Assembly: GCF_025499605.1 (NCBI RefSeq)
Contig: NZ_JAFMVC010000001.1
Location: forward strand, 434,001-498,000
DNA: 64,000 bases
DNA from: Carboxylicivirga litoralis
GTDB lineage: Bacteria; Bacteroidota; Bacteroidia; Bacteroidales; Marinilabiliaceae
Direction: 5' to 3'
The notes under the pieces were generated by a model. The model was given only the letters and a program-made list of their open reading frames with translations, did not search any database and had not been told where the DNA came from. Positions 55,202 to 64,000 of the stretch are shown in pieces (position 1 is the first letter of the stretch; each line of letters starts with the position of its first letter). A program made the position numbers and the translations under genes.

Positions 55202-56440
55202 ATGCAGATTCCTCAACAATACAGCTTCATCGTTCAACTGGGCAAAGCCCTTCACACTTACGGTGTTCCATCTTACAAATCACAAATTTACCTGACAGAA
55301 ATTGCTGAGAAAAAAGGTATTAAAGGTAGTTTTATGGATACACCTACCTGGATTAATTACGTGTTTTACGAAGAAGATGAAAATACATACAACCATGTTG
55401 AATGCGTTCCGCCGGGAGAATTAAATTTAGGTGCTCTTTCCGAAGTGGTTGAAATTACTAACAATGTCATCTCAAACGAGTTGACAACAATGGAAGCCAA
55501 AGAGAAAATAAAAGAGCTCGACCAGGCAAAGTTTGGTTATAGCAGAATCATCGAACTCCTATCATTTATGGTTTCAGCCGGTTCTTTCTGCGTGATTTTA
55601 AACACCAACTGGCTATCTGTATTAGTGGCTACTCTGCTGGGCGCTATCATATATGGGGTCACTGCCTTGTCGAAAAATTCGGGCTACATCAGAAGTACGT
55701 TAGAATCGTTGGTGGCCTTTTTAGCAACGGTCATCACAGGGCTTTTATCGATCCTGTTGCCCGACATCAATATTTCAATGACCATACTGGCTTCCATTAT
55801 CGTTTTTATTCCCGGCTTATCGTTAACAACAGCTCTGGAAGAGATTACCTCGCGTAGTCTGGTATCGGGAACAGCCAAACTGTTCGATGCATTGGTATCG
55901 TTATTTAAACAGTTTTTTGGTGTGGTGCTTGGCTTGGCGCTTCTACCCCTGTTCATCGAATTACAACCACACGTCGTGAATGACGATATCCCGTCGTGGG
56001 TTGACTTACTGGCCATTCCTCTTCTATCCATTAGTCTGATGCCGGTTTTTAAAGTACGCCCCAAAGATATTCCGCTTGGTGTAGTAACGGGTTTTATCTG
56101 CTTTTACACCACCCTGCTACTCGACTTTACGGGCATTCTGGTTAGTATTTTTTGCGGCACCATCGTTGCGGTCAGCATCAGCAAATTATTTGCCCACTTG
56201 ACTAAAGCGCCTCGTTTGGTGTATCTTATACCCGGCCTCATCATGCTGGTACCCGGTAGTAAAGCGTTTATCGGTTTGAGCACTCTGTTTTTAAACACAC
56301 AAGTGAGCAATAGTGGAATGGGCGAACAAGTAATCTATATTTTCATGGGCATCATCGGCGGGCTTATTTTCTCCGGAACCTTTATGGATAAACGCCTTGG
56401 CGAGAAAGCAAATAGTGAAAATGCCATATTTAAAAGGTAA
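55202..56440 (+). CDS. Threonine/serine exporter, ThrE family (fused)
   Basis: A 412-residue protein with a soluble N-terminal domain (1-115; GVPSYKSQIYLTEIAEKKG) and about ten membrane helices after residue 120. It corresponds to a fusion of the two ThrE halves (PF06738 and PF12821), with the repeated patterns TLLGAIIYGVTAL / FIPGLSLTTALEEI and LIPGLIMLVPGSKAFIGL. ThrE proteins export threonine and serine at the inner membrane, but related proteins may carry other substrates. Stands alone, divergent from the Pycsar-like gene. Confidence 0.9.
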   Translation: MQIPQQYSFIVQLGKALHTYGVPSYKSQIYLTEIAEKKGIKGSFMDTPTWINYVFYEEDENTYNHVECVPPGELNLGALSEVVEITNNVISNELTTMEAKEKIKELDQAKFGYSRIIELLSFMVSAGSFCVILNTNWLSVLVATLLGAIIYGVTALSKNSGYIRSTLESLVAFLATVITGLLSILLPDINISMTILASIIVFIPGLSLTTALEEITSRSLVSGTAKLFDALVSLFKQFFGVVLGLALLPLFIELQPHVVNDDIPSWVDLLAIPLLSISLMPVFKVRPKDIPLGVVTGFICFYTTLLLDFTGILVSIFCGTIVAVSISKLFAHLTKAPRLVYLIPGLIMLVPGSKAFIGLSTLFLNTQVSNSGMGEQVIYIFMGIIGGLIFSGTFMDKRLGEKANSENAIFKR

Positions 56441-56513
56441 GGATTGAACGTTAAGAATTGTGAAACTGTACATGAATAAAAGCTGCGGAATAGATTCTTC
56501 GTTTTAAGTTTCG

Positions 56514-56521
56514 TACATTTG
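56514..56521 (+). promoter_or_regulatory. -7 promoter box of the RlmL-like gene
   Basis: TACATTTG, an exact TAnnTTTG match, about 100 bp upstream of the start codon, so the leader would be long. Confidence 0.45.
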
Positions 56522-56624
56522 CGGCCTATTTAAAATAGGATAAGAAACCAATCGACCCGCAAGTTATAACACTCTGTTATCAAAAGGATAGCAGCATTAA
56601 GATTTTTTTGAAAAACGCGTTAGC

Positions 56625-57800
56625 ATGAAGTTATTAGTAAAAACCTTTCATGGTTTAGAAGATGTATTGGCTGAAGAATTAAAGGAATTAGGAGCCAAGG
56701 ATGTAACACCAATCAAACGAGCTGTCACATGTACCGGCGATAAAGAGGTTCTTTATAAAGCCAATCTGCACCTGAGAACTGCGCTTCGCGTTCTGGTTCC
56801 TGTTTTAACTTTTAAAGCCAAAACCGAAGACGAACTTTATAAAAACATCTATAAATTCGATTGGTCGGCCTACATTACTGAAAAAAACACCTTTGCGATA
56901 GATGCCGTCGCTTTTTCAGACTATTTCAAACACACAAAATACCTGGCCTTAAAATCAAAAGATGCCATTGTTGACCAATTCAGAGATAAAAATGGCCAGC
57001 GCCCATCGATAAATGTTGAAAAGCCTGACTTGCAAATCAACATTCACGTTTCAAACGACCAATTTACGGTTTCTCTGGATAGCTCGGTTGAATCGTTACA
57101 CCGAAGAGGCTATCGTAGCCCACACCACAAAGCGCCATTAAATGAAGTATTGGCAGCGGGTATGCTAAAAATTGCCAAATGGCACAAAGACATTCCTTTG
57201 ATTGACCCTATGTGTGGTACCGGAACCATTTTGATGGAAGCCGCCATGATGGCTTGCGATATGCCGGCTAACTTCAAGCGCAAACACTTTGGATTTATGT
57301 CGTGGGCCGACTTTGATAAAGCATTATGGGAAAAGATTTATACCGAGGCTGAAAATAAAATCCGCTATCCAAAAGTAAATATTGTTGGTGGCGATAATAA
57401 TCCTCAAGCTATCGACATGGCGAAGACTTCTTCCCTGGATTTTCGATTGAATCGTCAAATCAGAATTATCCGCTCCAATATGGAAGACCATATGCCACCG
57501 GCACCGCGAGGCATGATGATTACCAACCCACCTTATGGTGAGCGTTTAACGAAGGACAACATCAACGAATTCTATAAAAAGATAGGTACTCACCTTAAAA
57601 AGAATTATACCGACTGGCAAGCCTGGATTATCACTTCAAACATGGATGCACTGAAGCATGTTGGTTTGCGTCCCGACTCAAAATACAAGCTTTACAATGG
57701 CTCATTAGAGTGCCGATTTGTGGCTTACGATATGTTTGAAGGCGAAATGAAGGAATTTAAAAAGAAGGTCAATCGAACAAGAAGACGAATCGATAGTTAA
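56625..57800 (+). CDS. THUMP-domain rRNA methyltransferase, RlmL-like
   Basis: A 391-residue cytoplasmic protein: THUMP RNA-binding domain (about 1-160; FHGLEDVLAEELKELGAKD) then a Rossmann methyltransferase (about 165-391) with motif I DPMCGTGTILMEAAMMA (about 193-209), GGDNNPQAIDMA and catalytic motif NPPYGERL (301-308). This is the N-terminal half of E. coli RlmL, which makes m2G2445 of 23S rRNA. The RlmK half is missing, which is usual in Bacteroidota. The final basic stretch (KKKVNRTRRRIDS) may help RNA binding. Confidence 0.92.
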   Translation: MKLLVKTFHGLEDVLAEELKELGAKDVTPIKRAVTCTGDKEVLYKANLHLRTALRVLVPVLTFKAKTEDELYKNIYKFDWSAYITEKNTFAIDAVAFSDYFKHTKYLALKSKDAIVDQFRDKNGQRPSINVEKPDLQINIHVSNDQFTVSLDSSVESLHRRGYRSPHHKAPLNEVLAAGMLKIAKWHKDIPLIDPMCGTGTILMEAAMMACDMPANFKRKHFGFMSWADFDKALWEKIYTEAENKIRYPKVNIVGGDNNPQAIDMAKTSSLDFRLNRQIRIIRSNMEDHMPPAPRGMMITNPPYGERLTKDNINEFYKKIGTHLKKNYTDWQAWIITSNMDALKHVGLRPDSKYKLYNGSLECRFVAYDMFEGEMKEFKKKVNRTRRRIDS

Positions 57801-57914
57801 TATATTGAAAATTCGTTGAATGGCTTATTTGATGATTTGATTTTTAAATCTGTCTGCTAGTTTTTTTTGGCTAATAGCTATCAGCTAAAAGCTGGCGGCC
57901 AAAAGATAAAAGAC

Positions 57915-58871
57915 ATGCAAAACAGAATTACAGAACTCTTCAATATTCAATACCCCATTATTCAGGGCGGAATGGTATGGTGCAGCGGCTGGCGACTGGC
58001 CTCGGCTGTGAGTAACAACGGCGGACTTGGCCTCCTGGGTGCAGGCTCAATGTATCCCGAGGTTTTTCGTGAACACATCCAAAAGATGAAAAATGCGACC
58101 GATAAACCCTGGGGCGTTAATGTGCCACTTTTGTACCCCAACATTGATGAGTTGATGCAAATCATCGTGGAAGAAGGTGTGAAAATCGTCTTTACGTCTG
58201 CTGGCAATCCGACTAAGTGGACGGGATTTTTAAAGGAAAAAGGCATCACTGTTGTTCATGTGATTGCCAATGGCCGTTTTGCTAAAAAATGCGAGGAGGC
58301 AGGTGTGGATGCAATTGTTGCCGAAGGCTTTGAAGCCGGGGGACACAACGGACGCGAAGAAACAACAACACTTACTTTGATCCCTTCCATTAGGCAGCAA
58401 ACCAACTTACCATTAATTGCTGCAGGTGGCATTGGCACTGGCAAAGGCATATTTGCAGCATTGGCCTTAGGTGCCGATGGTGTTCAAATTGGTTCTCGAT
58501 TTGCCATCACCGAGGAGTCATCTGCACATGCTGCATTTAAGCAGTTGGTGGTTGAAACCGGCGAAGGCGGCACCTTGTTATCGCTTAAAAAGCTGGCGCC
58601 GGTGCGTTTAATGAAGAATGCGTTTTTTGAACAGGTTCATCAAGCTGAGAAAGCAGGTGCTTCAACATTGGAGTTACAACAGCTACTTGGTAAAGGACGA
58701 GCCAAAAAAGGTATTTTCGAAGGTGATTTGACCGAAGGTGAACTTGAAATAGGACAGGTAGCCTCTTTAATCAATGACATTAAACCTGTTGCCGAAGTTT
58801 TTAACGACCTGTTAAGTGAATACCGTAGTGTAAAAGAAGAGGCAAGCTCCAATCAACGATTTGATTTCTGA
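57915..58871 (+). CDS. NAD(P)H-dependent flavin oxidoreductase (nitronate monooxygenase/FabK-like)
   Basis: I start at ATG 57915 (MQNRITELFNIQYPIIQGGM); an upstream TTG would translate a repeat-like AGCTAA-rich string and is unlikely. The 318-residue TIM-barrel FMN enzyme shows QGGMVW, NNGGLGLLGAGS, AEGFEAGGHNG (about 135-145) and AAGGIGTGKGIFAALALGADGVQIGSRF in parts (about 172-200). This family includes nitronate monooxygenases and the enoyl-ACP reductase FabK; FabK-like function is possible but not certain. The stop codon overlaps the start of the next gene (TGATG). Confidence 0.9.
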   Translation: MQNRITELFNIQYPIIQGGMVWCSGWRLASAVSNNGGLGLLGAGSMYPEVFREHIQKMKNATDKPWGVNVPLLYPNIDELMQIIVEEGVKIVFTSAGNPTKWTGFLKEKGITVVHVIANGRFAKKCEEAGVDAIVAEGFEAGGHNGREETTTLTLIPSIRQQTNLPLIAAGGIGTGKGIFAALALGADGVQIGSRFAITEESSAHAAFKQLVVETGEGGTLLSLKKLAPVRLMKNAFFEQVHQAEKAGASTLELQQLLGKGRAKKGIFEGDLTEGELEIGQVASLINDIKPVAEVFNDLLSEYRSVKEEASSNQRFDF

Positions 58872-60109
58872 TGATAAATATTGAAAAAAGAACCTTATCC
58901 AACGGGCTACGTGTTGTAGTTCACGTTGATAAAAGCACACCCTTAGCGGCTGTCAATTTACTATATAATGTGGGCTCAAAAAACGAGCAAGCCGACAAAA
59001 CCGGCTTTGCTCACCTGTTTGAGCATTTAATGTTTGGGGGCAGCAAAAACATCCCCTCTTACGATACACCTTTGCAAATGGTGGGTGGCGATAACAACGC
59101 CTGGACAAGCTGTGACATCACCAACTACTACCTGACCTTGCCGGCAGCCAACCTCGAAACAGGTTTCTGGCTGGAGTCAGACCGTATGCTGGAGCTCGAT
59201 TTTTCGGAAAAAAGCCTTGAAGTACAGCGAAAGGTGGTGATTGAGGAATTCAAGCAACGCTACCTCAACCAACCCTATGGCGATATACCGTTGCTGCTAA
59301 GCCCACTGGCGTATAAGGTTCATCCTTATCAGTGGCCAACCATTGGCAAGGATATTTCACACATTGAGAATGCCACGCTGGATGATGTCAAATCATTCTT
59401 TTACAGTCACTATGCGCCCAACAATGCGGTACTGTGTGTTTCGGGTAATGTAAAGCCCGATAAAGTATTTCAACTGGCTGAGAAATGGTTTGGTGACATC
59501 CCTTACCGTGAACTGGACGCAAAAGAAATTCCACTGGAGCCCAAACAGTTGGAAGAACGTCAGCTGGAAGTTGAACGTAAAGTGCCTGCCGATATGATTT
59601 ATAAAGTATTTCATATTGGCCAACGCACCGATGATGATTTTTACACCGTTGATTTGCTCTCCGATGTGCTTTCCAACGGACCATCGGCCCGCATGAACCA
59701 ATCACTTGTTAAAGAACAACAATTATTTAGCGAGGTGAATGCCTATATTTCAGGCGACCATCATCCTGGATTATTCACTGTAACTGGCCGTTTATTACCC
59801 GGCACCACAATGGAAAAAGCGGAGGAAGCCATACAGGTTGAACTGGATAAAATCAGTTCGGATATGGTGAGCGACTATGAGTTACAGAAAGTTAAAAATA
59901 AGATTGAGTCATCCTTAGTCTTCTCAGAAATCAGCTTTTTAAACAAAGCCATGAACCTGGCATCGTTTGAATTATTGAGCCAGGCCGAAGATATTAATGA
60001 CGAAGTTAATAAGTACCGGGCCGTCACAGCACAAGGCCTGCTCGACTGTGCTCAAAAGACATTCAGACCAACAAACAGTTCCACATTGTATTATCGCTCA
60101 AGCCAATAA
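58871..60109 (+). CDS. M16 family zinc peptidase (catalytic subunit)
   Basis: A 412-residue protein with the inverted zinc motif HLFEH (48-52) and the third-ligand Glu about 76 residues on (VVIEEFKQRY). No signal peptide is seen, so probably cytoplasmic. M16B enzymes work as two-component clam-shell peptidases. This is the catalytic half; the following gene lacks HxxEH and supplies the substrate-binding half. It is translationally coupled to the upstream flavin oxidoreductase gene by one shared base. Confidence 0.94.
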   Translation: MINIEKRTLSNGLRVVVHVDKSTPLAAVNLLYNVGSKNEQADKTGFAHLFEHLMFGGSKNIPSYDTPLQMVGGDNNAWTSCDITNYYLTLPAANLETGFWLESDRMLELDFSEKSLEVQRKVVIEEFKQRYLNQPYGDIPLLLSPLAYKVHPYQWPTIGKDISHIENATLDDVKSFFYSHYAPNNAVLCVSGNVKPDKVFQLAEKWFGDIPYRELDAKEIPLEPKQLEERQLEVERKVPADMIYKVFHIGQRTDDDFYTVDLLSDVLSNGPSARMNQSLVKEQQLFSEVNAYISGDHHPGLFTVTGRLLPGTTMEKAEEAIQVELDKISSDMVSDYELQKVKNKIESSLVFSEISFLNKAMNLASFELLSQAEDINDEVNKYRAVTAQGLLDCAQKTFRPTNSSTLYYRSSQ

Positions 60110-60111
60110 AT

Positions 60112-61389
60112 ATGCAGATCAACCGACACGAAGCTCCTGAATTTAAAAACATTGACGCCTTTGAGCTATTGCCCATTGAGACCTTTGAACTGAACAATGG
60201 GATTAAAGTACATTTGATGCAAGCCGGTTCACAAGAAGTGGCCAAGCTGGATTTCCTGTTTCCGGCAGGTTCAGTGCAAGCCAATAAACCACTGTTGGCA
60301 TCCATCACAAATAAAGCCTTGTCGGAAGGCACAACAAATAAAACGGGAGCTGAGATATCAGAGAAAATAGATTTCTACGGCGCCTTCATCGGCCAACAAG
60401 CATCCTTTCATCATTCCATTGTTACCCTTGTTTCGCTAACGCATTTTTTGCCACAAACATTAGCGATACTCGAAGACATGGTTAAAAATCCGGTATTTGA
60501 GCAGAAGGAAATCGATACGCTTATTAACAAGCGAAAGCAAGAATATCTGATTGAAAGCGACAAAGTAAAAACGCTGGCCACACGTGCTTTCACGCAAAAC
60601 CTGTATGGCAAAGAGCATCCGTATGGTAATTACGTCACCATGGATGACTTTGAGAATTTAACTCGAGAAGATGTCATCCGTTTTCATCAAAAAGCCTATA
60701 TACCTGAAGGAACACATATTATAATCTCAGGTCAGCCGGGCGAAAACATTAAAGCATTGCTTAACCAGCACTTTGGCGAGCAATGGTCTGATGCGTCTGT
60801 TCTGAGTGATTCTAAACCAAATGAAAACCTGGTACAGGAAAAAAGCATTTTTGTTGAAAAAGCTGATGCACTGCAGTCTTCCATCAAAATAGGTATTCCC
60901 CTGTTTACCAAAGATCATCCCGATTTTCATGGCATGCAAATCCTCAACACGGTGCTGGGTGGCTATTTTGGTTCGCGCCTGATGACCAACATCCGTGAAG
61001 AAAAAGGCCTAACCTATGGCATTTCGTCCTTTATAATGACCTATAAATATGCCGGATTCCTGGTTATCAGCTCCGATGTTAAAGCCGAGAACAGAGACCT
61101 GGCTGTTAAAGAAATTATGAACGAGATACGCCAGCTGCGCGACGAGTTAATTGGCGATGAAGAGTTGGAGTTAGTACGCAATTTCTTATTGGGCGATATG
61201 ATTCGCAACTTCGATGGTCCTTTTGCCACGGCTGATAACTATCGCGGTTTGATTGACCTTAACCTACCAACAACCTACTTCAATCAGTTTTTTGATGTTC
61301 TGAAAAACATTACCGCTAAGGAGCTTCAAGCACTGGCACAAAAATACTTTAAGGAAGAAAATATCATTAAAGTAATAGCTGGCAAATGA
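60112..61389 (+). CDS. M16 family peptidase (non-catalytic subunit)
   Basis: A 425-residue M16 homologue without the HxxEH motif at the expected place (ITNKALSEGTTNKTGAEI replaces it). The C-terminal half keeps the family pattern LGGYFGSRLMTNIREEKGLTYGI (in parts, about 283-305), used for substrate binding. It forms a heterodimer with the upstream catalytic subunit in this type of two-gene peptidase. Gap to the upstream gene is 2 bp, so the pair is one translational unit. Confidence 0.93.
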   Translation: MQINRHEAPEFKNIDAFELLPIETFELNNGIKVHLMQAGSQEVAKLDFLFPAGSVQANKPLLASITNKALSEGTTNKTGAEISEKIDFYGAFIGQQASFHHSIVTLVSLTHFLPQTLAILEDMVKNPVFEQKEIDTLINKRKQEYLIESDKVKTLATRAFTQNLYGKEHPYGNYVTMDDFENLTREDVIRFHQKAYIPEGTHIIISGQPGENIKALLNQHFGEQWSDASVLSDSKPNENLVQEKSIFVEKADALQSSIKIGIPLFTKDHPDFHGMQILNTVLGGYFGSRLMTNIREEKGLTYGISSFIMTYKYAGFLVISSDVKAENRDLAVKEIMNEIRQLRDELIGDEELELVRNFLLGDMIRNFDGPFATADNYRGLIDLNLPTTYFNQFFDVLKNITAKELQALAQKYFKEENIIKVIAGK

Positions 61390-61418
61390 TGTTTGATATC
61401 CATTTAAGCTGGCAAAAA

Positions 61419-61433
61419 ATATTATAACGTCTC
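61419..61433. repeat. Dispersed 15-mer, copy 2
   Basis: ATATTATAACGTCTC identical to 29381-29395, between the M16 pair and relA/spoT. Confidence 0.7.
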
Positions 61434-61440
61434 TAAACAA

Positions 61441-61524
61441 AAATAACACAGAGACACTGAGTCGCAGAGTTTTGTTTTAATAAACCTTCAAATACGCTGC
61501 TCCTTTGTGTCTCTGTGTTTATTA
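61441..61524. repeat. Inverted repeat upstream of relA/spoT
   Basis: ACACAGAGACAC (61446-61457) and GTGTCTCTGTGT (61507-61518) are perfect 12-bp arms, extendable to about 16 bp with one bulge, around 49 bp. It belongs to the low-complexity 'CAGAGACAC' repeat type. Confidence 0.7.
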
Positions 61525-61615
61525 TTTTACATCATTTCATTCGTCCAAAGATGGTTATGTCCTTTGCTTCAATGAAAGGAAATAAGTATTTTAGTTCGCT
61601 TTAACGACTACGTGC

Positions 61616-63844
61616 ATGACTAAATTGGATTGGGAAGAAGAAGATAAATTAATTCGTGAGCAATTCAGCAAGCTCATGGAAGCTTGTCCGCGTTGCCAGA
61701 CACCAGAGAATACCAAACTGGTAACCAAAGCTTTTGAGTTAGCTCATGAGGCACATAAAGGTATGCGCCGAAAATCGGGCGAACCTTACATTCTGCACCC
61801 CATTGAGGTAGCACGTATTGCTGCCGAAGAAATAGGGCTCGGCACCAAAGGTGTTATCGCGGCCTTATTGCACGATGTAGTTGAAGATACCGATTACACG
61901 GTTGAAGATCTTCAAAATATTTTTGGTGAGAAAATAGCCTCCATTGTGGCTGGCCTCACCAAGCTGGAAGGTGTTTTTGATCAAAGCACATCCATACAGG
62001 CCGAAAACTTCCGCAAGTTATTATTAACCATGGTAGAAGATGTGCGCGTTATATTGATTAAGCTGGCCGACCGGCTACATAACATGCGCACCCTCAACTC
62101 AATGCCTGAACACAAGCGCTTGAAGATTGCGGGCGAAACATTATACTTTTATGCTCCGCTGGCTCACCGCTTAGGCTTGTATGCCATTAAATCGGAGCTG
62201 GAAGATTTAAGTCTGAAGTATGAATTACCCCAGGTCTTCAATAACCTTAGTCAGAAAGTTAAGGACAGTGAAGAACAACATGTTGAATTTATCAATCATT
62301 TTAAAGAACCGATTGAAAAACGTCTTTTAGCCGAAGGCTATGAATTTGATGTGGTGGGACGTCATAAATCCATCTATTCCATCTGGAGTAAGATGCAAAA
62401 GAAAGATTTACCTTTTGAGGAAGTGTATGATGTGCTGGCTATCCGCGTCGTTTTTACGCCTAAAAGCCATTTACCGGAAAAAACACAATGCTGGGCCATC
62501 TATTCCATGATTACCGACATCTATAAGCCCAAACCAGACCGCTTGCGCGACTGGGTGTCGACACCAAAAGCGAATGGATATGAAGCTTTACACAGCACGG
62601 TAATGGGACCCGATGGCAAATGGGTGGAAATTCAGATTCGCACCAAACGAATGGATGAGATTGCCGAACGTGGCTTTGCAGCACACTGGAAATACAAAGG
62701 GCAGAAAGAAAAAGAATCAGAACTGGACAAATGGCTGGAGATGATTAAAGAGCTACTTGATAATCCAGATGCTGATTCTTTAGAGTTTTTAGACGATTTC
62801 AAACTCAACCTGTTTGCTTCTGAAATCATGATATTTACCCCTAAAGGTGAAGTACGTGTACTTCCCAAAGGAGCAACAGCATTGGATTTTGCCTTTGACA
62901 TCCATACCGACATTGGTTATAAATGCATTGGTGCCAAAGTAAATTTTAAACTCGTTCCGCTTAGTCATCAACTCAAAAGTGGTGACCAAGTCGAAATCAT
63001 TACTTCTGAAAAACAGCAACCCAAATACGATTGGCTCAACTTTGTGACTACGGCTAAAGCCAAGACACGAATTAAAAATGCCTTTAAAGAAGAGCGTAAG
63101 TCAATCATTGAAAAAGGTGAACAGATTTTAGAAGATGCTCTTCACAAGAAGAAACTCACCATTAACTCCCGCATTCTCAAAAAAATACTAGACTTTCACA
63201 AGCTACAGAAACGCGATGAGCTGTATTTTAAAATAGGGAAAGGCACGTTAAAACTCGACAACCTGCACAAAATTCTTAGTACTAAGTCAACGAACAAATG
63301 GATTCGCTACTGGAAACTGAACTTTGGAATGTCGACCAACAAACAAGACACCGACCAAGCCGAACCTCCTCAAAAGAAAAAACAAGTCGTTTTATCAGAC
63401 AATGAAGAGCAGGATCAGTTCACAATTTCAGAATGCTGCAATCCCATACCAGGCGATGATATTTTGGCCTTTCAGGATGATAATGACAAAATAATTCTGC
63501 ACAGCCGAAAATGCCCCATTGCCCTTAAGTTAATGTCGAGCCAGGGTAACCGTATTGTGTCTGCTCAGTGGGAATCACATAAAATACTATCTTACCTGGC
63601 TCTGATTAATTTATCGGGCATTGATAAAATGGGAATCGTTAGCCAGATAACCAAAGTTATTTCGGAAGACCAGAATGTTAACATGCGTTCTATTAATATA
63701 GAGAGTCACGATGGCATTTTCGAAGGTAGCATCTACTTGTACATTCATAATACAGAGGATTTAAATAACCTCATTCTAACCATTATGAAGATTAAAGGAG
63801 TGCATAACGTTACACGACAAGACCGCATTAAAGCTGATTTATAA
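61616..63844 (+). CDS. relA/spoT: Bifunctional (p)ppGpp synthetase/hydrolase
   Basis: A 742-residue long RSH protein. Order: HD hydrolase (about 35-180; HPIEVARIAAEE, HDVVEDTDY with His86-Asp87), synthetase (about 240-365; GRHKSIYSIWSKM, EIQIRT at 338-343, ERGFAAHWKYKG), TGS (about 400-465; IFTPKGEVRVLPKGATALDFAF in parts), a helical/zinc-finger-like stretch (SECCNPIPGDDIL, about 605-620) and ACT (about 660-742). Both active sites look intact, so it can make and degrade the stringent-response alarmone. Alone on its transcript, with a likely long leader. Confidence 0.96.
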   Translation: MTKLDWEEEDKLIREQFSKLMEACPRCQTPENTKLVTKAFELAHEAHKGMRRKSGEPYILHPIEVARIAAEEIGLGTKGVIAALLHDVVEDTDYTVEDLQNIFGEKIASIVAGLTKLEGVFDQSTSIQAENFRKLLLTMVEDVRVILIKLADRLHNMRTLNSMPEHKRLKIAGETLYFYAPLAHRLGLYAIKSELEDLSLKYELPQVFNNLSQKVKDSEEQHVEFINHFKEPIEKRLLAEGYEFDVVGRHKSIYSIWSKMQKKDLPFEEVYDVLAIRVVFTPKSHLPEKTQCWAIYSMITDIYKPKPDRLRDWVSTPKANGYEALHSTVMGPDGKWVEIQIRTKRMDEIAERGFAAHWKYKGQKEKESELDKWLEMIKELLDNPDADSLEFLDDFKLNLFASEIMIFTPKGEVRVLPKGATALDFAFDIHTDIGYKCIGAKVNFKLVPLSHQLKSGDQVEIITSEKQQPKYDWLNFVTTAKAKTRIKNAFKEERKSIIEKGEQILEDALHKKKLTINSRILKKILDFHKLQKRDELYFKIGKGTLKLDNLHKILSTKSTNKWIRYWKLNFGMSTNKQDTDQAEPPQKKKQVVLSDNEEQDQFTISECCNPIPGDDILAFQDDNDKIILHSRKCPIALKLMSSQGNRIVSAQWESHKILSYLALINLSGIDKMGIVSQITKVISEDQNVNMRSINIESHDGIFEGSIYLYIHNTEDLNNLILTIMKIKGVHNVTRQDRIKADL

Positions 63845-63916
63845 TAATTCTAAACAAGTATTTTTTAATCACGCTATTTTAATTATTTTTAGGCTCTATT
63901 TTAATTGAGACTGCAT

Positions 63917-64000
63917 ATGAATAAGGTAGAAGCCAAAGATGTGGTAAAACAGCTATTCACAGAATACCTGCAACGCAACGGACATAGAAAAACACCTGAG
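63917..64000 (+). CDS. Fur family transcriptional regulator (3' truncated by window)
   Basis: Twenty-eight codons are visible: MNKVEAKDVVKQLFTEYL then QRNGHRKTPE. The RKTPE string followed in the family by RF.IL is the start of the Fur DNA-binding domain. The rest lies past the window, so metal-binding residues and type (Fur, Zur, PerR) cannot be seen. It is 72 bp downstream of the RSH gene. Confidence 0.7.
   Translation, partial: MNKVEAKDVVKQLFTEYLQRNGHRKTPE

Noticed and set aside
57867-57914. TTG-initiated extension of the flavin oxidoreductase
   Set aside because: It translates a repeat-like GCTAATAGCTATCAGC region; ATG 57915 matches the family start.
1-64000. tRNA, rRNA, insertion sequences, prophage or integrase genes
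   Set aside because: None recognised on either strand; all long frames belong to the families listed.

Overview
The window reads as chromosomal DNA of a Bacteroidota bacterium, most likely class Bacteroidia and possibly order Marinilabiliales. The evidence is moderate to low G+C, gene starts that mostly lack Shine-Dalgarno sites, several TAnnTTTG-type -7 promoter boxes, and Bacteroidota-specific families: PorP/SprF, CHU_C (type B) type IX secretion signals, SusC/SusD, FecR with its ECF sigma factor, and DUF3127. The genus cannot be fixed from sequence reading alone. I found no rRNA, tRNA, insertion sequence, prophage or CRISPR array.

Region 1 (1-7768, + strand) is an adhesin module: the 3' part of a giant cadherin/Ig-repeat protein with a CHU_C tail, a PorP/SprF barrel, and a TPR/PD40 lipoprotein-like partner that resembles PorE without its OmpA domain. 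A second module lies on the - strand at 11709-19230: an IgGFc-binding-like multi-Ig adhesin, a PorP, a small CHU_C protein and another PorP. Between the two sit housekeeping genes (radical SAM, MFS, DUF3127, cyclophilin) and an unrecognised secreted protein built from six WMT-type repeats.

Region 2 (19.8-31.6 kb) is mixed. It holds an S37-like lipoprotein peptidase, an ArsC/Spx-like protein, a small outer-membrane barrel, a HAD lipoprotein, a 7TM SpoIIE-type phosphatase, a conserved small helical protein, a porin paired with a flavinylated FMN-binding protein, DNA polymerase IV, a MATE exporter and MnmD.

Region 3 (31.6-44.2 kb, - strand) is a complete polysaccharide utilisation locus: ECF sigma, FecR anti-sigma, SusC, SusD, GH27, GH35 and GH20. 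The enzyme set suggests stepwise removal of alpha-Gal, beta-Gal and beta-HexNAc from a host-type or similar glycan. A strong terminator separates susD from the hydrolases.

Region 4 (44.5-55.1 kb) contains an M49-like peptidase and a sulfur operon (CoA-disulfide-reductase-like enzyme plus rhodanese) with a CRP-like operator upstream, followed by a Cys-rich Crp/Fnr regulator gene. Next comes a - strand set of uncommon design: a 1234-residue protein joining a metallophosphoesterase, a possible kinase-like segment and an Omp85-like barrel; a translationally coupled SdiA-regulated beta-propeller lipoprotein; and an orphan Pycsar-effector-like membrane protein with its own promoter and palindrome. 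This is the part I consider most worth following up.

Region 5 (55.2-64 kb, + strand) is conserved: ThrE exporter, RlmL-like rRNA methyltransferase, FMN-dependent oxidoreductase coupled to two M16 peptidase subunits, RelA/SpoT, and the start of a Fur-family gene cut by the window end.
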